From Streptomyces sp. SID13726 (GTDB taxonomy: Bacteria > Actinomycetota > Actinomycetes > Streptomycetales > Streptomycetaceae): DNA of 64,000 bases. Positions 60,565 to 64,000 of this stretch are shown here, one piece after another (position 1 is the stretch's first letter; the number at the start of each line of letters is the position of its first letter). The notes below the pieces were generated by a model. It was not told the DNA's origin and did no database searches. It saw nothing but the letters and a program-made list of their open reading frames with translations. The stretch is from NCBI RefSeq assembly GCF_010548375.1, contig NZ_JAAGLY010000009.1, forward strand, positions 62,001 through 126,000. Direction: 5' to 3'. Position numbers and translations under genes: made by a program.

Positions 60565-61902
60565 ATGACACGCGCCATCTCTCTGCACGACGTGAGCAAG
60601 TCCTACACGCGAGGAATCCGGGTGGTGGACCGGCTCTCGCTGGACATCGAGCCCGGCGAGTTCCTCGTGCTGCTCGGACCCTCCGGCTGCGGGAAGTCCA
60701 CCGTGCTCAGGATGATCGCCGGACTGGAGGAGATCACCGAGGGCGAACTCAGGCTCGACGGCGAGTACGCCAACGACCTGCTCCCGGCCGAGCGCCGGAT
60801 GGCGATGGTGTTCCAGAACTTCGCCCTGTACCCGAACATGACGGGCCGCGGGAACATCGGCTTCCCGCTGCGCATCGAGTCCCCCGACGAGGACCCGCGG
60901 GCCCGTGTGGACGCCACCGCCCGCATGCTCGGCATAGAGGACCTCCTCGACCGCTACCCGGCCCAGCTCTCCGGCGGCGAACGCCAGCGCGTGGCGATGG
61001 GCCGGGCCATCTCCCGCCACCCCTCCGCCTTCCTGATGGACGAGCCGCTGTCCAACCTCGACGCCAAGCTCCGCAACCATCTGCGCGCCGAAATCGCGGG
61101 CCTCACCCAGGAGTTGGGCGTCACCACGGTCTACGTCACCCACGACCAGGCCGAGGCCATGTCCCTCGGCGACCGGGTCGCCGTGCTGCGCGGGGGAGTC
61201 CTCCAGCAGGTCGGCACCCCACGCTCGGTGTACGCGCTGCCGCGCAACGTCTTCGTCGCCGCGTTCATCGGCACCCCGCGCATCAACCTCCTGCGCGGCC
61301 TGGTCCGGGCCCCGTTGGACGGCGCGATGACCATCAGCCTCGGCAAGCAGTACCTGCGGCTGCCCGAACCGCTGTCCCTGGACCACCAGTTGCTCCGTGT
61401 CCAGCAGGGCCGCGAGGTGATCGTGGGCCTGCGCTCGGAGGCGATCCGGATCGCCAAGCCGGCCTCGGCCCGCCCCGGCGAGATGCCGATCACCGGACTG
61501 GTGGAGCACGTGGAGTTCCAGGGCCACGAGGTCCTCGTCCACTTCAACACCGGCTCCCGCCCCGCCCTCGTCCCCGACCTGGAGGCCCCGCGCCCCCCCC
61601 CGCGCCCGGCCAGGCGCCGCCGCCGCGAGGGCACGGTCCTGGACCGGCTCAGGGACCGCGCGGTCTCCCTGCGGGCGGGCCCGGTCGTGGTCCTGGAGGA
61701 CCCGCAGGACAGCGAGCCCGAGCCCGCCCCGCCCGACGGGCGGCTCCCCGGCGACCTCGTGGTCCGCACCACTCCGGACCTCGACCTGCGCCGCGGTATG
61801 CAGGTTCCGCTCCTCGTCTCCATCCCCCATCTCTTCGTCTTCGACCAGCACGGCGAGCGGATCTGCCCGTCCCCGGACCGGCTTCCGGATCTTGATGAGT
61901 GA
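60565..61902 (+). CDS. Sugar-type ABC transporter ATPase (MalK/UgpC/MsiK-like)
   Basis: 445 residues. Walker A GPSGCGKST near 37-45, Q-loop FQNFALYPNMTGRGNIGFPL, signature LSGGERQR near 136, Walker B AFLMDEPLSNLDAKLR, switch His in VTHDQAEAMSLGD; C-terminal TOBE-like domain from about 235 (RINLLRGLV, VIVGLRSEAIRI). A basic, Pro-rich insert at about 335-365 (PRPPPRPARRRRRE) is unusual. No permease or binding protein is near, so like MsiK it may serve transporters encoded elsewhere. ATG 60565; ribosome site GGGGGC weak. Confidence 0.92.
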   Translation: MTRAISLHDVSKSYTRGIRVVDRLSLDIEPGEFLVLLGPSGCGKSTVLRMIAGLEEITEGELRLDGEYANDLLPAERRMAMVFQNFALYPNMTGRGNIGFPLRIESPDEDPRARVDATARMLGIEDLLDRYPAQLSGGERQRVAMGRAISRHPSAFLMDEPLSNLDAKLRNHLRAEIAGLTQELGVTTVYVTHDQAEAMSLGDRVAVLRGGVLQQVGTPRSVYALPRNVFVAAFIGTPRINLLRGLVRAPLDGAMTISLGKQYLRLPEPLSLDHQLLRVQQGREVIVGLRSEAIRIAKPASARPGEMPITGLVEHVEFQGHEVLVHFNTGSRPALVPDLEAPRPPPRPARRRRREGTVLDRLRDRAVSLRAGPVVVLEDPQDSEPEPAPPDGRLPGDLVVRTTPDLDLRRGMQVPLLVSIPHLFVFDQHGERICPSPDRLPDLDE

Positions 61903-61954
61903 ACTGCCAGCGAGTCGACGGGACTTGAGGGCGCGCGCCCGCTAGGCATGTGCC

Positions 61955-62407
61955 ATGGATCTGCATCTCACCCGTACCCGGGTCGCCCTCACCGCCGCCG
62001 CCCTGCTGCTGGCCGTCGCCGCCCCCACCGCCTACGCCAACCTCGCCGAGGCCGACTCCTCGGCGCCGCAGCGCGGGGCGCCGTACATCGAGACCCAGTT
62101 GTTCTTCGGCACCGAGCGCCCGGACGGCGGACCGGCCGTCACCGACAAGCAGTTCATGTCCTTCGTCGACAAGGAGGTCACGCCCGACTTCCCGGACGGC
62201 CTGACCGTGCAGAGCGGCCGCGGACAGTGGCGGGACGCGAGCGGGACGATCGAGAAGGAACGGTCGTACGAGCTGATCCTGCTGTACCCGGTGGGGCAGG
62301 CCAAGGCGAGCGACCGGAAGATCGAGGAGATCCGGCGGGCGTACGAGAAGGAGTTCGGGCAGGAGTCCGTGGGGAGGGTGGACGACAGCGCCCGAGTGGA
62401 CTTCTGA
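61955..62407 (+). CDS. DUF3574 secreted protein
   Basis: 150 residues. Signal peptide to AYA|NLAEA (about 28), then the DUF3574 core: YIETQLFFGTERPDGGPAVTDKQFMSFVDKEVTPDFPDGLTVQSGRGQWRD and ERSYELILLYPVGQAKASDRKIEEIRRAYEKEFGQESVGRVD, with near complete family length. Function not established. Own promoter likely in the 52-bp gap after the ABC gene. Confidence 0.88.
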   Translation: MDLHLTRTRVALTAAALLLAVAAPTAYANLAEADSSAPQRGAPYIETQLFFGTERPDGGPAVTDKQFMSFVDKEVTPDFPDGLTVQSGRGQWRDASGTIEKERSYELILLYPVGQAKASDRKIEEIRRAYEKEFGQESVGRVDDSARVDF

Positions 62408-62443
62408 TCGGGGTGGACGGTCCCGGTCCGCTCTGGCGCGAGA

Positions 62444-62462
62444 AAACTATCGCCGCTAGTTT
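62444..62462. promoter_or_regulatory. Inverted repeat upstream of the aldehyde dehydrogenase
   Basis: AAACTA-tcgccgc-TAGTTT, an AT-rich 6-7-6 palindrome 47 bp before the ATG at 62510, typical of an operator or regulated promoter; the binding protein is not encoded nearby in the window. Confidence 0.55.
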
Positions 62463-62509
62463 ATGAGGCCGGACGACCCCTGTCACGGCCCAGCCCGGGA
62501 GGACGCACC

Positions 62510-63898
62510 ATGAAGGCGCACGACGGCATGTACATCGACGGCGAGTGGCGCCCGGCCACCGGCCCGGACGTGATCGAGGTCGTGAACCCGGCCGACGGAC
62601 AGGTCATCGGCCGGGTGCCGGCCGGCACCGCCGAGGACGTCGACATCGCCGTACGGGCCGCCCGTGCCGCCCTCCCGGCCTGGGCCGCGACCGCCCCCGC
62701 GGAACGGGCCGCCCGGCTCGCCGCCCTGCGGGACGCCCTCGCCGCCCGCAAGGACGAGATCGCCGAGACGGTCACCGCCGAACTCGGCGCGCCCCTGAAG
62801 CTCTCGCAGAACGTGCACGCCGGGCTACCGATCGCGGTCTGCGGCTCCTACGCCGAGCTCGCGGCGACGTACTCCTTCGAGGAGAGGGTCGGCAACTCCA
62901 CCGTCCACCAGGAGCCGATCGGCGTGGTCGGCGCCATCACGCCCTGGAACTACCCGCTCCACCAGATCGTCGCCAAGGTCGCCCCGGCCCTCGCCGCGGG
63001 CTGCACGGTCGTCCTCAAGCCCGCCGAGGACACCCCGCTGGTCGCCCAGCTCTTTGCCGAGGCGGTCCACGAGGCGGGCGTACCGGCCGGCGTCCTCAAC
63101 CTGGTCACCGGTCTCGGGCCGGTCGCCGGACAGGCCCTCGCCGAGCACCCCGGCGTCGACCTGGTCTCCTTCACCGGCTCCAGCGCGGTCGGCCGCCACA
63201 TCGGCGCCACCGCCGGTGCCGCGCTGAAAAAGGTCGCCCTGGAGCTGGGCGGCAAGTCCGCCAACGTCATCCTGCCCAGCGCCGACCTCGCCAAGGCGGT
63301 CAACGTCGGCGTGGCCAACGTGATGTCCAACTCCGGCCAGACGTGCAGCGCCTGGACCCGCATGCTCGTCCACCGGGAGCGGTACGAGGAGGCCGTCGCC
63401 CTCGCCGCCGAGGCCGCCGCGAAGTACGGCGAGCGCATCGGACCCGTCGTGAACGCCAAGCAGCAGGCGCGGGTGCGCGGTTACATCGAGAAGGGGATCG
63501 CCGAAGGGGCCAGGCTGGTCGCGGGCGGGCCCGAATCCCCGCGCGAGCAGGGCTGTTTCGTCGCCCCGACCGTCTTCGCCGACGTCACGCCCGAGATGAC
63601 GATCGCCCAGGAGGAGATCTTCGGTCCCGTCCTGTCCGTGCTGCGCTACGAGGACGAGGAGGACGCCCTGCGCATCGCCAACGGCACCGTCTACGGCCTC
63701 GCGGGCGCCGTGTGGGCCGGCGACGAGGCCGAGGCGGTGGCCTTCGCCCGACGGATGGACACCGGGCAGGTCGACATCAACGGCGGCCGCTTCAACCCCC
63801 TTGCCCCGTTCGGCGGTTACAAGCAGTCCGGGGTGGGCCGCGAACTCGGCTCGCACGGTCTCGCCGAGTACCTCCAGACCAAGTCCCTCCAGTTCTAG
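62510..63898 (+). CDS. Aldehyde dehydrogenase (NAD(P)+)
   Basis: 462 residues. Oxidises an aldehyde to the acid. PWNYPLHQIVAKVAPALAAGCTVVLKPAEDTP (about 146-177) carries the Asn and Lys of the active site and cofactor pocket, FTGSSAVGRHI is the Rossmann turn, catalytic Glu245 (LELGGKS) and Cys279 (GQTCSAW), EEIFGPVL near 363-370. GGGAGG precedes ATG 62510. It is followed after 10 bp by a zinc alcohol dehydrogenase gene, so the pair would take an alcohol to an acid. Substrate unknown. Confidence 0.94.
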   Translation: MKAHDGMYIDGEWRPATGPDVIEVVNPADGQVIGRVPAGTAEDVDIAVRAARAALPAWAATAPAERAARLAALRDALAARKDEIAETVTAELGAPLKLSQNVHAGLPIAVCGSYAELAATYSFEERVGNSTVHQEPIGVVGAITPWNYPLHQIVAKVAPALAAGCTVVLKPAEDTPLVAQLFAEAVHEAGVPAGVLNLVTGLGPVAGQALAEHPGVDLVSFTGSSAVGRHIGATAGAALKKVALELGGKSANVILPSADLAKAVNVGVANVMSNSGQTCSAWTRMLVHRERYEEAVALAAEAAAKYGERIGPVVNAKQQARVRGYIEKGIAEGARLVAGGPESPREQGCFVAPTVFADVTPEMTIAQEEIFGPVLSVLRYEDEEDALRIANGTVYGLAGAVWAGDEAEAVAFARRMDTGQVDINGGRFNPLAPFGGYKQSGVGRELGSHGLAEYLQTKSLQF

Positions 63899-63908
63899 GA
63901 GCCTTCCC

Positions 63909-64000
63909 GTGGTTCGTGCCGCCGTACTTCCCGCCGTGGGCGCTCCCCTGGAGGTCACCGACATCGAGCTCCCGGACCCCGGCCCCGGCCGGGTCCGCGT
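63909..64000 (+). CDS. Zinc-dependent alcohol dehydrogenase, N-terminal fragment (3' end outside window)
   Basis: GTG 63909 with GGAG 7 nt upstream; 30 residues visible, VRAAVLPAVGAPLEVTDIEL then PDPGPGRVRV, the standard start of medium-chain alcohol dehydrogenases of the AdhC/formaldehyde dehydrogenase type. Cut by the window edge. In operon with the aldehyde dehydrogenase. Confidence 0.85.
   Translation, partial: MVRAAVLPAVGAPLEVTDIELPDPGPGRVR

Overview
The window is high-GC actinobacterial DNA and almost certainly a Streptomyces chromosome. Supporting signs are G/C-rich third codon positions, GTG and TTG starts, ATGA-type gene overlaps, streptogrisin-type proteases, an LAXTG-anchored chitin-type LPMO and a CitMHS citrate transporter. 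From memory only (nothing was searched), the order dnaE2, Y-family-like polymerase, lipase, LPMO, SGNH lipase, kinase, sigma/anti-sigma, hmgA, TetR, citrate transporter matches S. coelicolor SCO1739 descending to about SCO1710. This is therefore mostly conserved core-arm sequence with local insertions. I see no rRNA, tRNA, CRISPR array, insertion sequence or prophage.

Region by region. 0-5 kb: end of an operon with a FAD/NAD(P)-binding protein, a polar amino-acid type ABC ATPase, two LLM flavin oxidoreductases and a DUF1684 protein, probably for uptake and oxidation of a modified (perhaps sulfur-containing) amino acid. 5-9.5 kb: two streptogrisin-like secreted proteases (SGPB-like and SGPD-like) flank an alpha/beta hydrolase and a slipin. 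9.5-10.06 kb is gene-free and full of repeats. 10-13.3 kb: TetR, frameshifted MFS pump and FAD monooxygenase, a resistance-type unit with a palindromic operator. 13.4-17.9 kb: SOS-type mutagenesis unit, with a LexA-like box, DnaE2 and a Y-family-like partner that lacks the catalytic front end. 18-21 kb: cupin/MarR pair, secreted lipase, cell-wall-anchored LPMO. 21-25.7 kb: small metabolic, acetyltransferase and regulator genes and an AAA ATPase.

25.8-34.5 kb: a surface-polysaccharide block, comprising a membrane-anchored glycosidase and, on the minus strand, a small membrane protein, two GT2 glycosyltransferases, a CE4 deacetylase and a 1276-residue protein that joins a flippase to a second multispanning transferase-like half. 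An octamer tandem array separates it from the glycosidase. 34.7-38.6 kb: secreted subtilase, secreted SGNH esterase and a membrane Ser/Thr kinase. 38.7-45.3 kb: a SigK/RskA pair divergent from a DUF4331-TPR-NicO operon. Both directions carry a matching -35/-10 pair with exactly 16-bp spacing that resembles the mycobacterial SigK promoter, so the whole block is probably one sigma regulon.

45.4-48.3 kb: drug-type ABC exporter under a divergent TetR with twin operators. 48.3-52.6 kb: a type-ISP-like protein, a GntR/UTRA regulator in operon with homogentisate dioxygenase (hmgA), and a putative lipoprotein. 52.6-58.4 kb: TetR, molybdopterin oxidoreductase, CitMHS citrate transporter, MFS. 58.5-60.4 kb: secreted protein plus a class F sortase with a very long linker. 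60.5-64 kb: orphan MalK-type ATPase, DUF3574 protein, aldehyde dehydrogenase and the start of a zinc alcohol dehydrogenase cut by the window end.

The strongest candidates for something new are the SigK-like DUF4331/TPR/NicO regulon, the flippase-transferase fusion, the reduced DnaE2/Y-polymerase pair, and a dispersed repeat that has become the C-terminal tail of a DUF402 protein.
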